Assembly: GCF_037975245.1 (NCBI RefSeq)
Contig: NC_092575.1
Location: forward strand, 22,180,841 to 22,244,840
DNA from: Apostichopus japonicus
Taxonomy: Eukaryota > Echinodermata > Holothuroidea > Aspidochirotida > Stichopodidae
Reading direction: 5' to 3'
Length of the DNA stretch: 64,000 nt
The notes beneath the pieces are model-generated. The model searched no databases and was not told the origin of the DNA. It was given only the letters and a program-made list of their open reading frames with translations. Both the position numbers and the translations under genes were made by a program. The first letter of the stretch is position 1. The number at the start of each line of letters is the position of its first letter. Of this stretch, positions 23,821-37,100 are shown one piece after another.

Positions 23821-25081
23821 AGAGAATAGAATTGTTAGATAATTAGCTACAGTGACACCTTAAATAATATAGGATATGATATGATCACATTACAAGCTCC
23901 TGATCCAGCTATAAATAAATTAGAATAAATGAATGCAAAATATACCATATTAACAATATACCACAACAGGATCAGAAAGCAACAATTAACATTGACTCTT
24001 CACCCATCTGGAGGGACATCTCCGACAAAGTCTTCCTGATTGAATCGACGAACAAACTATGGTATTTAAGACATATTTATGTACAGGTTACTGTCAACAC
24101 AGAGAGCAAAATAAAAGAACCAATCAAAAATAAGAGAATAAGAAAAGAAAAAGAAAAGATATTGTGGCTTTTACTATTTATGGGTTCGTTAAAATCCATA
24201 AATAATTTTCAAAGCAGTCAGAGTACCTTTTAACGATCATGAGTTTCTCGAAAGTGAATTTCTAAAAGTTATTGAAACTATACAACAAGCCCTATCCCAT
24301 AATAGGGGAACAAGTCCTAATACAGGGAACAAGACCAATCTACACAGAACAGTCTCGAGCATGATGGCCTTGAAAAACAAACGATCGGTGCTACGACGGT
24401 TGAATAACCTTGAAATTGGCGGAGCATGAAATTGTAGTTCCAATTATGGGGATGAGGTACTGCTACATGAGATAGTGAATACTCCCCAAATGTCCCATCC
24501 ATCGCTCGGGATGAGTACGTAAGGAATACATGTCCTTCTGATACGAGGCTACGAGGAATGCTATAAATTCACAACCAACTTGTTTCGAAGAAGACGCAAA
24601 AAGCAAAATTGAATGAACTTCTCAAGAAGTGAAAAACAGACACTTGCGAAAGACAGCATCAGATATTTTGGATGGATTCCCGTCTCTTTTAAACCGAATT
24701 TACGGTCAAAGATCGGTAGAGACTTGGAACTTGCCACAGTCAAGTAGAAAGAGGCAGACAAGTTTGCTCTCTTGGCCAAGTAATCTTGACTTCTTTGATA
24801 GCAGGATTATCTTTCATATAAATCAAAGATTAGTATATTCATAAATTAAGGAAATTTTGCATTGCAATTGACCAATGTCCACACCTCAGACACAACGTAA
24901 CAACAGAACATCGCAGGTTCAAACCTATATTTTGCACGCATTTCGTTTTTAAGCACCAAATGAACCGAGGCTGTAACGGAGCCTAGCAGACCTTTTCTAT
25001 CCATACTGTTTTCCTGACTTCCCAATCAGTACTTTTTACAATTAATATGACATCCTTTTTCCGCCTGCCTCGTCCAGGTTA

Positions 25082-25195
25082 TCAGTGGATGGTGTTGTCG
25101 TTCTTTGCTGCTTTCTCTTTACCTCGGATGAAGAGATACATGCTAAGAGGAAAGGTGTAGGTGAGAGCTACCAGGACTACAAAGGCCACGTCGAC
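25082..25195 (-). CDS. SLC43A3-like: SLC43A3-like terminal exon 10 (TM12)
   Basis: 38 codons including the TGA stop at 25084-25082. Acceptor CCCCTCCAG. Codes [20 protein letters not shown] and a short basic tail, [16 protein letters not shown]. No AATAAA was seen in the first ~1 kb downstream on this strand, so the 3'UTR end is unknown. Confidence 0.9.
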   Translation of the reverse strand, partial: VDVAFVVLVALTYTFPLSMYLFIRGKEKAAKNDNTIH

Positions 25196-28100
25196 CTGGA
25201 GGGGAAGGGAAAAAAAAAATTTAAAGTCATGTTTTGACTGTCACTTAGAGTGACAGTCCACAACGTATGTGGCAGAGCCCAAACGAGGGTCATGAAAAAT
25301 CATTTTGGTGCATGTTTCCAGACGTTGGGAAATATTGGTGTAGTTTTTCGGAGATCGATTAAGTTATTTTTTAACATCCCGTCCACGGTGGAAGAAACCG
25401 AGTCATGGGCCTAACGTTTGCAGATTGCTGACTTAAAGGAGAAGTAGTGCATTCAAATTAGAGAACTTAAAGCTGTATCGTTAGTTATACACATTAATAC
25501 ACATTAAGATGCTCCAAGCATCACGAGGGGGTGGATTCCTAGTTCCACATGACCTGGCCATTTCTCTGAGATATCAAAATTTGTTTCGAGAATGTGACTC
25601 CTTCTTCTCTGATAATCTCATAGATAGTATCATACATCCTGTACCACAAACCAGGGCAATTTTATCGGATCTTTTTCTTTCTGGTTGTACCTCTGACAAC
25701 CAGGCCTTTCATTGGGTTGTCCCAACTGCAAATGTTTTTGTCCCAAAAAGTTTAGCTAAATGACCAGTATGTCACTGTAGAATGTACACTGTCGGTTGGT
25801 GAATAAAAATTACCAGTGTTTGGGAAGGGGAGGGGGGTAGGGGGTTGGATGGAAGAAAGCAGTTTATCAGTTTACCTATTTGTGGGTATTTAGTTACAAT
25901 GTTATTTGAGTTTGATGTAAACTGGTCGTCCACCTGATAACCTCCACAGTTGATTTTGGTTGTCCGATTTGGTCATATCTGACCACTGGACTACCATTTA
26001 AAATTTGCCCTGCAAACAATCTCTCTTATTGTGATTGTTGACTGAAGTACATTTTGTACACTGCTATAACTGTAGAGTACTTAAAGAGCTTGCAAAATCC
26101 ACACACCAACACTTTGGTTTCTCTCTTTGTATTACTTCAAACAAAAGCTGGAATATGAAAACATCACAAAGATGACATCTTAGGTTACTTAGCCACTGGA
26201 TACTAAATGCTGTCAGCCTTTGCAACTTGCTTAGCTATCTCTACTGTCAACATCAGCAGTATGCAATTGATGTCTCCTAGTTGCGGTTGACCCTGCCATG
26301 CATTTCCTCCTGTCACCGATTCTTCATTTTATGTACCTCTCAATGGCCTGGAGATCAACATTCCAACTCTCACTTCCAACATGGGCAGATGGTTATACTA
26401 CGCAATATGTCAGGTTCCTTAGCACAACTTTAGGTGAAGAAATGATGAACTTACAGACAAAAGACCACATTTGCTGGGTGATCAAATGTCCTCATGGTTA
26501 CATTCTGTGATGTATGGCCTTCCCTACACTGGTCTCCCATTCATACTTAGTGATATATTGAAAATATATATATTATATATATATATATGAAATACAAATA
26601 AATTCCTTCCTAAATTAACTTACCGGTACTTGGTTATTGTTGAACACATCCTGGACGATTTTAACAAGAGGATATTGCAGCACCACACAGATGCCACCGA
26701 TGGTTGCACACAGGCCATATGTTGTACCCATGTACTCTATGGGCCATCTGGAAAAAGAGATGGCAAAAAAGGGAAACACAAAATCAACAATGGGTATGTA
26801 ACAAATGTCAGAAATCACTTAAACTTTGTCAAGAATGAGTGGGTCTGAATGATCCAGAAATTATTATTACAACACACCACGTCACAAGTGATGCTACCAA
26901 CCTCGGGAACAACTCTGCCTGACTGTCAAGGACAGCTGTACCTCAGGGCTTCTGAAATTATTTCACCTTTTTTTCTATTTTTTCTCAAGAGATTCAATTA
27001 AATTGTATTTTGTCAGGAACAGTTTCATTAACAATAACAACATACAAAATTATTTCCTTAACACGCAAAAGTAGGCTAGGCTAGAGACATCTCCTATCAA
27101 AGTGTGGTAGGTCTGGCCTACATGCTTATGCTTATACTTTCAAAGGTGAAGCCCCAAAAATTGTGAAGATTTTCAAATCAGTTGTGACATAAGGACAAAG
27201 ATGTGAGCAACAAAATAGTATCTTTGAAGGGCATTTGATGGTGCCGGAAATTCACTCCCAATGCAACCAGCTATTTTAATGTGGCAGCAGCTTTCAAATC
27301 AAATATTTTGTCACTAGTCCAAAGTAAAATACTACAACAAAATAAACTCATTTAGCTTGTTTTGTCAAATATCATTTCAAAGTTGCGAGGAAAAGTCGAA
27401 AATTTAGAACTACTGAAAATTTGCTTGTTTAGATGTATTTTATAAAACTACGTCTATATAACAAGTGTCCAGTTGGGATTGAAATTCATTAATTTACTCA
27501 CTCAATGACAATCATTATAGTGACGGGGAAATAAACAATCCAGCAGAATGTCTTAGTTTGGTTTATATTGCAATATTATTTAAAAAAATACTTTTCATAT
27601 GTTTGGGAAAAAAAATTCCTGACCAAACTCAAAATGCTGTTTTCAAAGAGTGTAAGTAAAGAAACTCACATGACAGATGGCAGGAGAGCGAATGATCCGT
27701 AGAAAAAGCTTCTTATGATAACTTGAAAAACAAACGTGAAGTAGTGAAGAGGTAGCACAGGAATGAGAACTTCTATGGAGAAGATTAACCACATTGTAAC
27801 CACCAGAGTAACCGGAAACAAGGCATCCTTCATGTCCGCATAAGGGTCTATAACAGACTTCTCTGAAAAGAAACAATTACAGCATAAATCAGGTCAGATT
27901 TAGTCAACTGTTTACATCTTTTCTTCATGTAGTTGATATGAAACATCACTCACACAATGGTTTACCTGAACTGCATTTTGCCTTTTTTAGGATCATGTTA
28001 TTGAGTGGGAACACAAAATTGACCAAACTACAGAAATATCAACTACTTTAACATCCTTTTCAAGAAAAATAAGTCACCTAAGATGGAGCCTGAGCATGAA

Positions 28101-31100
28101 AACCAAACAACTTCTTGCTGCACTATCAGCCCCAGTCCCCTTAACCATATGACCATTATAGTGCACTATCAGCCCCAGTCCCCTTCACCATATGACCATG
28201 ATAGTGCACTATCAGCCCTAGTCCCCTTCACCATATGACCATGATAGTGCCCTATCAGCCCCAGTCACCTTAACCATATGACCATGATAGCAAACTATCA
28301 GCCCCAGTCCCCTTCACCATATGACCATGATAGTGCACTATCAGCCCCAGTCCCCTTAACCATATGACCATCATAGTGCCCTATCAGCCCCAGTCACCTT
28401 AACCATATGACCATGATAGTGCACTATCAGCCACAGTCCCCTTAACCATATGACCATGATAGTGTTAGATCAAGTAAGTATCACTAGTCATTCCTAACGG
28501 AATGGAATGGATCCCGCACATGACCTCAGGTTAATGAGTAAGGGGTTAATCAACGGTCTAGCGTGCGTTACTCACAGGATTAATGCACGATCGGGGGATA
28601 ATGCAAGCGATGCACGAGGGCGGAGCGTAGCGGAGACCGAATGCATCCAGCGATAGCATTAACACCCGGAGTGCATTAATCATGTGAGTAACGCACGCTA
28701 GACCGTTGATTAACCCCGTTCATTCATACACTACCATTTGTGTGGGGGAAAAATCGTAAAACAAAACATTTTTGGTTACATATAACCAAAGATTTATTAA
28801 AGTGATGCCCCGTATTTTTACCGTGCGTTACTCACAGGATTAACCACGGTCAGCTGACCTGAATGGACCAATAGGATTTAGGAATCTTTACTAAGTATGA
28901 ATGAGCAAGTGATTAACGAATATGATTCTCAAAATTCTCTCAAAATTTAAACGCTGTGGTCACTGTTCACAGTGTTACCGAAAACACTAGACAGCAAGTT
29001 GGAAAATTTCAAAAATAATTTTCACTTTCACAATCGAACCGAAAGTAAACTAGCCAAACTTGTTACTTATGCATTTTATGTGAGTTCCGTATCCATACCA
29101 ATTGAAAAACTTATCAAGATCAACGAACAAAATTGATTTGATACAAGGGTTCACTACAGCGCATCATTTTGTGTGATATATTTGGTTACACACATATGCT
29201 ACATATTGATCCTATACACAGTTGTTTTGTTAGGTTTGAATAATGTACATCAGTCAGACTGTCAATACTTCTTACTTTAGAAGTATTAAATGTCTACTCT
29301 TTTCAGATTCTCATTAGATCACTGAATGACCTTTAACCTTCGTTTGACAAAAACAAACAGTTCTTAGAAGATGCCATTCTTTAATCAAATTCCAACGTTG
29401 TTTTGTTTTGAGTAGTAGTCAGGATCTGTAATGTAACAGTTGAAATTTGAACCAAACATTTTGATGTTGTCAAGAACAATTGGTGGTTCACAAAGTTGTT
29501 TAACTCCATTGTGATCAAGTTTGCCATGTTTGTTATTGCCCTTGTTATTCTGTGTTTAACAGTGTAAATGTAAAGGTTACAAAGACTGGGAGGGGGGGGG
29601 GTGATATGGGGTGCCAATTAAAATTCAGGGATCACAATAAATTAAGCAAAGAATGTACTGTGATTGTTAAGCAACAATGGGGAACAACTCGAACAAGCAA
29701 ACCTATTGGAGGGGGGACCCTGGTTCAAGTGAGTGTTACAAATATTTACTAGAGTGATAAAAATGTTTACATTAAAAGACTACGTCATGGTATGTAACTC
29801 ATAAATAATGTGATTGTTGATATTAAAATATGCTCTCTAACGTTGGCTTATCCACGATTAAAAAACAGTGAGAGTATATGAGGTGAAAATAGGTCATAAT
29901 TTATAAATATGTTATTGAGCTTATATGCAGGTGTTTTCCAAAGAGGAAATTGAACCTATGCCTTACAGTCGGGACTTACTCAACATCTTTGTCACTTTCA
30001 GCAACGCCAACGCACTAAGACATCCAAGAAGACTCCAAAGAGCCACTTATTTTATCGTTCATAAATGGATTATTTGGTCGCAGGTCTCCCACAAATTCAC
30101 TTCATTTATATGAGCCAAATGGTCTACAACACAAGTAAAGAGCTAACAATGCTAGCAAAGGAACATTCCAGAGAAAACAATGTGCCATTGATATGGAAAA
30201 GAAAAGTATTCCAGACTAATAGCTGAAAAAGCCCATTTTCTGAACATCTTCTTCCTAACTCAAGATATACTTGATCTAATGTAACCTATTTTGACTGGCT
30301 AAAACCTGAGATTATTCCCTGGAGTGGGTCACAGTGGGTGGTCGTGTGGCCTGTGAAGTCATAATGGTAAATTTGCTTCAAAAAGCTTTACTTTCCTTTC
30401 ATAATGGTCTTATTGATATATTATTGAAACCTGATCAATTAGGAATGCTGACATACCTTTCAAGGGTCTCTATTTCTAGAATTGTCATCAAAATGAACCT
30501 TTTTGGTACAAATGTTATTTTTCTCTTCCAATGTAGGTGAGTTGAATATTATAAAGAACAAGAGCCCAATGGGAACTATGGTTCCTTGCTTAGTGGAATA
30601 TTAAAATGTTGTATGTCATCATCCAATACCATAATATTTAGGCCTACATGTACCAGCTATTAACCAACAACATGTTTTCCAAGTTTGGATCAAATCTGAT
30701 TTAAGGTTGTTGAGTTATTACAATTTTAATATTTAACACCCCCTGTAAACATATTAAGCCCAAATGGTCCTAAAAATATTGGGCCCCACAAATTTGGGCC
30801 AAAAGATTGTGTCCCAAAATGCATTTGAGGTAGAAATAAAAGTTAGGCCCACCCAGCCCAAAAATGGGCCCGGAATGGTTGCAGAGTTATTGCAATGTAA
30901 AGGTTTTTACGGTGACCCCATGAACTCCTTAATATTCATAAGGTCAGCGCCGAAACAATAGGTTACGACTTCTCAATATAATTACTTATACATAAGCAAG
31001 TATGACAAATATCCATCACTCCATTGTTAAGTTATTGTGGCCCCCAAGTGTCACAGACGCACACACACACACACACACACGCCAACCTGACTGCATAGCT

Positions 31101-34100
31101 TCCTTTGATTCCAGCAAGGAACCAAAAACCAAAAACAAAAATTTTAACTGAATTACCTTGATGACATCATTGTTCTTACCAGATGCATTCACAAAAAATA
31201 CCACCAAATTTGAAAGATTCATGTCTCCGCAAAACAAAATGCTACGACAATGAGGTTTTGAAATATAGATGAAACCGTGATGTAATCACTTCTTGTAGAA
31301 GAAAGTGTCTGCAATGTATTAATCCCTCTTAATAACCCTTTTAATAACTGTTGTATTTAAAAAAACTAAAAAAAACAAAAGGGGATGAAAACATTTACTC
31401 ACTGCTTCGTTTCTTCTTGTTCCTGTCATAGAGCATACCATTGAAAGGTGCAAAGAGGATGCCCGAAATTTGTATGAAAGAAAACACTGTCGTGTAACTG
31501 CTCACTGAGTGAAAAGAAAAGTTCCAAAAATAAATAGATAAAAACAACAAAAAAACATCATTTTGCGTGAAACAATTTAAGATATCACCATCAGCAATTG
31601 GAATCCAAACCAGATATGATATAATTTTATAGCTGTATTTTGCTTTAGATTTGTAAGTTTGACCGAGACATGAAATACTTACACTTACACTGATGTTAGT
31701 AAAAGGTCTATGCTATTACTGTATTACACTAAACGATTATCTCAATACAGACGATGTTGTGTTCCCAAAAGGTTGAATGTAAACTCATTTTAATATTTCA
31801 TTTACAAACATATGAAGTTCTCGCCTTGTTACATCACTTCACAATGCAAATTTTGATTGATATTTGGCAACAGACATTGTCTTGAGGCAACTTTCAGCAG
31901 CCAAGCATGCTACCCAGGATACTTCCATCCACCACATCCTCAAAGGCAAATACCACACTCACAAAAGTAAAGACAGGTTTTTAGAAAATGGAATCAGCCC
32001 TAACTCAGCACAGAAAACCTCTGCTGGGGTGGGGGGGGGAGGGGGCACAGATACTGCATCTTATCAACTTCCAGCTCCTCCCCCCCCCCTCCCTCCACAT
32101 TACTTTCTTCTTTGCCATTTCTTTTCATCTTCAAATTTCCATCTCATTTTGATCATGTATCCATTTACTTTAATATTTGTTGGCCCTGCACTATAATAAG
32201 TTGCTCTATAAAATAAACAATGGGCTGTACAGAATTAATTGTAAAACAAATGAAAGAATGTTTAACTTGAGGGAGTTTGGCTCTTCGTTACTCTACTGTT
32301 AAATCTGCAGGATGCAGTAGTGCTTAACTAGTGGTGTCACAACACTAACATGCCTTCACTGTGGACGATTGGAGTGCATTGTTCAGTGGAGATAGGTAAG
32401 AGGAGAGCAGAGTAAATAATCAATAATGAAAAGACCAAGTGAATTATTAAGGTTTAAATCCTTCTGGCAACCTCAACAGATAATTGACATTCCCCGAGAA
32501 GATATTTTATGGTCACCGTTGACGATAAAGGCAATCACAAAAACTTGCATGGCATTGAACTAGACCAACAGACACACGCACCAATCTATCTTGGAATATG
32601 CAGACCAGCATCTGTCCTAGCAGTCAGAAACTGCGCCGGTTGTTGAGGGTGCACAGTGATAAAAGGTTACCAAGGCATTCTAGGCACGGTAGAATGAGGT
32701 GCAAAGGTTGTGAGGAGACAGGTAAGCGAGGAGCAAAGTAAATTCTGTCCTAGCAGTCAGAAACTGCGCTGTTCTGAAAGAAAGGCTCAAACTTGCTACG
32801 GGTGGTTTACTTCTTTAAGTTCCACCACAGACCGTTGAAGAATGCTCTTAAAAACATACGTGTGTCGATCTGACTTTTGATACAATGCTCACCAAACTGC
32901 AGTAGAGTCTAACGTCCGGGATGAACTTTCTACATAGCCCAAGACTGTAAACTTACCAACTTCTTCATCATAGTCAGCCATCTGATTCATCCAGGCGCCA
33001 TATCGAGCGAGGAAGAAGCTGTTGCGGAGGTTTAACACCGTCTGCCAGAATATGAAAGCGAGATACATCCAATTAGACAGACAGGACTTCGCTGTCGGAA
33101 AGTTGGCCCATTTTGTTCTTTCAATGACATCTTGGTTACTCTCTGGCGGGTTATCCTCCAACATATGAAAATCTACGAGGAGACGATGAAAGGTGTGATA
33201 GAGGTCAAAGGTGAGGTACATGTGAGTGGAGCAGAAAGAATCAAAGTATGTACGAGAGGAGACGGTAAACAAATCAACAACTGCATTGGAATATACTTGC
33301 GCTGACTGGTTGAGTCACAATTTGAAATGCTAAAATGTGACCTGGGCTATAATTCAACCTTCACTTGAACAGCAAGTTGAATCCTTTGTTGGACTAGACT
33401 GTTTTCAATCGTCACTTTGTACTGATGGTTGAATCATGTGCTGAAATGCATTTTCAGTGAGACCAGGGCTAATATTCAACCTTCACTTGAACAGCAAGTT
33501 GAATCCTGTGTTGGACTAGACTGTTTCCAATCGTCACTTTTTACTGATGGTTGAATCATGTGCTGAAATGCATTTTCAGTGAGACCAGGGCTAATATTCA
33601 ACCTTCACTTGAACAGCAAGTTGAATCCTGTGTTGAACTAGGAAAGTATGACCCATGTTTCAGCGCTATCATGCTTCATGGTATTGTCATAGCTTATCAT
33701 AGCTAACATGGTATTGTCATAGCTTATCATATCTATACCATGCATGATTCAATACAATCTTCAAAGGCAAACCACAAGATCTGTTAATACAAACAAACAA
33801 ATTAAACAACATTCTGATAGTTATATAGTGCCCAGCACTACCCACCACTGGTATTGTTTCCTTCATGGTTAGCTTCTAACATCTTATTTTCAGCTTTTTC
33901 CTTGTTTTCCTCTGCAATCTCTTCTTTCTCACTGAGAGGTTTCTCTTCTTTCTCGCTGGGAGGTTCCTCTCCCTTCTCGCTGGGAGGTTCCTCTCCCTTT
34001 AGCGGCTTGTACTTGGATGGTCTGTAGTTTGGAGGGAGCGGCCAGGGTATATGGTCCTTAGGCATCAGGAACATTGTGTTGATGAGCATCAGTAGGGTTG

Positions 34101-37100
34101 CCCCTGTCAGTATGTACAGAGGGATATCAACATTGATACCCTGATCGTACAGAATCTGTTAGGGAGAACGAATAAAAGGATGAGGTCACCAGATTACCCC
34201 AGAGGACAGTCCCTGGATTGTAGGTATCCTTGCTAGATTGAATGTATCCCCTCACTTTGTACCCTGATTTCATGAAATGTACACAAATCGTTTCAAATGT
34301 CTTGAGAAAAATTCCCAAATTGTAAACACGCTCTGGATATTTCATGATATTGGACAAAGGTTGAATTCGGACAAGCACTAACTTAGGCATGTGACCATTC
34401 ATCGTTAGGGCACATGGTCAACCACCGGACACAGAGATACCCTCACACTTACCCCATCCCAGAACAAGGACGGTGTAGATTCAGTACTACCCTCTGATGT
34501 CAACAATAACCATAGTTAATTGATCCAGTGAAGAAACACCCCACTAGCTGATAGAACATACAGAACTACATAATAGTGGTAACACTACATACAGTGTACG
34601 AAGGATGCAGGGACTAAAGGCATGTCACCATTCATCCTTAGGGCACATGGTCCACCACCAAACACAGAGATACCCGCAAACCTACCACATCCCAGAACAA
34701 GGACAGTGTAGATACTACTCTCTGAAGTCAAGACGAGGGGGTCAACATGCAGAGGGCAGTATGGCAGTAACCATAGTTAATTGATGTAGTGAAGAAACAA
34801 CACACTAGCTGATAAAACAAACAGAACTACATAATAGTGGTAACACTACATACAGTGAAGATGCTACATACAGTACTTAAGGTAAGCACACCCTTCATTC
34901 CATACAGTGAGGACGAACTCTCTCTCTCGCAATGGCATTCTCCAATTCTCTGACTGGTGTAGCTAGACGGCATAACTGTACCTTGATGACAAACATTACC
35001 ACCGTTGATGAATCAAAAGTACCACTCAGCATTGTCACCACTGTTCCTTTCCGGCGCCCAAATAGGTTTCCAACCTTGAGAAACAACAAAACAAACAGTT
35101 GTTATGATCTGCTTGAAGTACTCCTATGAGACGGTCATTATAACTTTGTAAGTGTACATTGGTCATAACCATAGAACAGTGGTTCTCAAAGTGGTCCCTG
35201 CCGCCCCCCCTGTGGGCGTTGGGAAGTCTCAGGGGCGCTACAGGGTACACAGGGAGTAGGGGGAGTGAGCACGGATTTGGGGGTCCCTGACGATTACGAC
35301 ACATATCTGCAGAGATTTAGGGCACAATAAGGCATCCAGGGGGTCTGGGAACAAACTAAAATAACTATTGTTGAGAGAAAATTCATCATCTTGTAGGGAA
35401 TGTAGGTTATTTTTTAATTCCTATACGCATATCTTCAAACCTAAACTTTCAAAAAATTATGCTGTTCATTTCAATCTCCTTAGCAACAGTCCAAAATTGC
35501 ACCACTGCAAAGTCAATTCTGAGTATCTTCGGATAAGCTGTGCCCACGACATAATTACATAATGGATATGAACAGTTAATTCATGTTACTGATCTCACAC
35601 AGAAACTTCTCACAGATACTGTAATAAACAAAATTAGGGTTTTCCCATGTATCTCAGGAACAAATTATGAATATAAACTGAACATTATCACCGACAGGCT
35701 CAACAAGTAACAAAAATAAATCAAAGTCAATGAAATACCTGAAGATTACACAGAAGGACCTGGATACCGCCCATACACATCAAGATTGATGCTGGGAAGA
35801 GAAGGTAAGGCCTCTCAGGAGAGCTCAGCGACAGGCAGAGGAAACCAAGGGTGATACAAAAACTGACAGGAGAGAGAAATCACTGTGATTTATTACTTGG
35901 AACTTAACATTTTGTAAAACTTTCATGCATGCATGCACGCATGTATGTGTGTATGCATGGGTGTATGTATGTATGTCACTTTAATAAAGCAGTTATGTGC
36001 TTACATTAGTTCCACTTTAATAAAGCAGTTATGTGCAGTAAGATATGCTCACTAATTCAAACCACACAGTTACCCCTCCTACATCCCTTCACCATGTAGA
36101 ATTTAATTAGACAAGATTATAATCAGGCGCGTATCCGGGGGGGGGCGTTGGGGGCGCGCGCCCCCCGGGTAAGAAAAAGAGGAGAGAAAAAAAGAGAGAA
36201 GAAAAAAGGGGAAAAAGAGGGGGGAAAGAGGAGGAAGGAAGGGAAAAGAAAAAGAAGAATGAGAGAAAAAGGAGAAAAGGAGGGAGTAGAAGAAAAACGC
36301 CAAGACACCGGGAAGAGATAGAGGAACAGTGAAATTATTACAGCGCTGATAGGGTAGCCAGTGGCGGATTTCGGATTTCGGAAGGGTCGTACGCCTCAGC
36401 CTACCCCTTACACCTACAACTCCATTTTTGACGTTTCCATTTTTCCTTTGTGGTCAGCAAAACGGACTGAGTGCGAACAAAACAATCGTTAAAAACTCAC
36501 ACTGTGTGTTGCCAATTTGAGCTAGCTTCATGTCCAGTTCTCATTTTATTATATTTATCCACAGTTGTTAAATATAGGACAGAAATCGCATTTGCGGCAG
36601 TCTATAATCGTTTTCTGGGAGAGGACCCCAGACCCATCGTATACAAAAGTCTACTTGCATTATTTGTCCCCTGATTGTTTTTCTGCAGACGCCCATGTAT
36701 TTCCCCAAACTAAATTTCTAACCCATGAGATTTAAAACTTAAGGAGGTTTGGGAGCATCATTGGGTCTGGGAAGTGTTATTTCCGGCGATCTGGGAGGTA
36801 TATTTGCCAAAAAAAATCTTGCACGCTACGCGCGAACCCGTGGTCGCGCTCCGCTTAGATAGTATCAGAGAACAGACACGCGTCCCCACCATTATCCAAG
36901 ACTGATCAGCTCCCATGCACCAACAAATTAACTGTGTCTGAATTTTCGAAAATTCCCTATCATTCTTAAACATATATACTTCCCTCTACTCGTGCAATTT
37001 TGACCGGTCTGTTAGGGATTTAAGGAGGTTTTTTTTATATTGGTTGTCCATAGATGAAAATTTGTGCAACATTTTGGGTATGTTTTAAAGTAAATTTATT

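Larger units (their letters stand above)
18001..25081. other. Interval between the two convergent genes
   Basis: Apart from the elements listed (18190, 19049, 23561 and poly-G/C tracts near 18110, 18966, 20131, 20232, 23368) I see no exon. Part of it next to 25081 must be the 3'UTR of the minus-strand gene. Short open frames such as 20764-21003 show no family resemblance. Confidence 0.55.

Noticed and set aside
28119-28463. Possible CRISPR array
   Set aside because: Units are contiguous 43-bp tandem repeats without unique spacers, in an intron of a eukaryotic gene.
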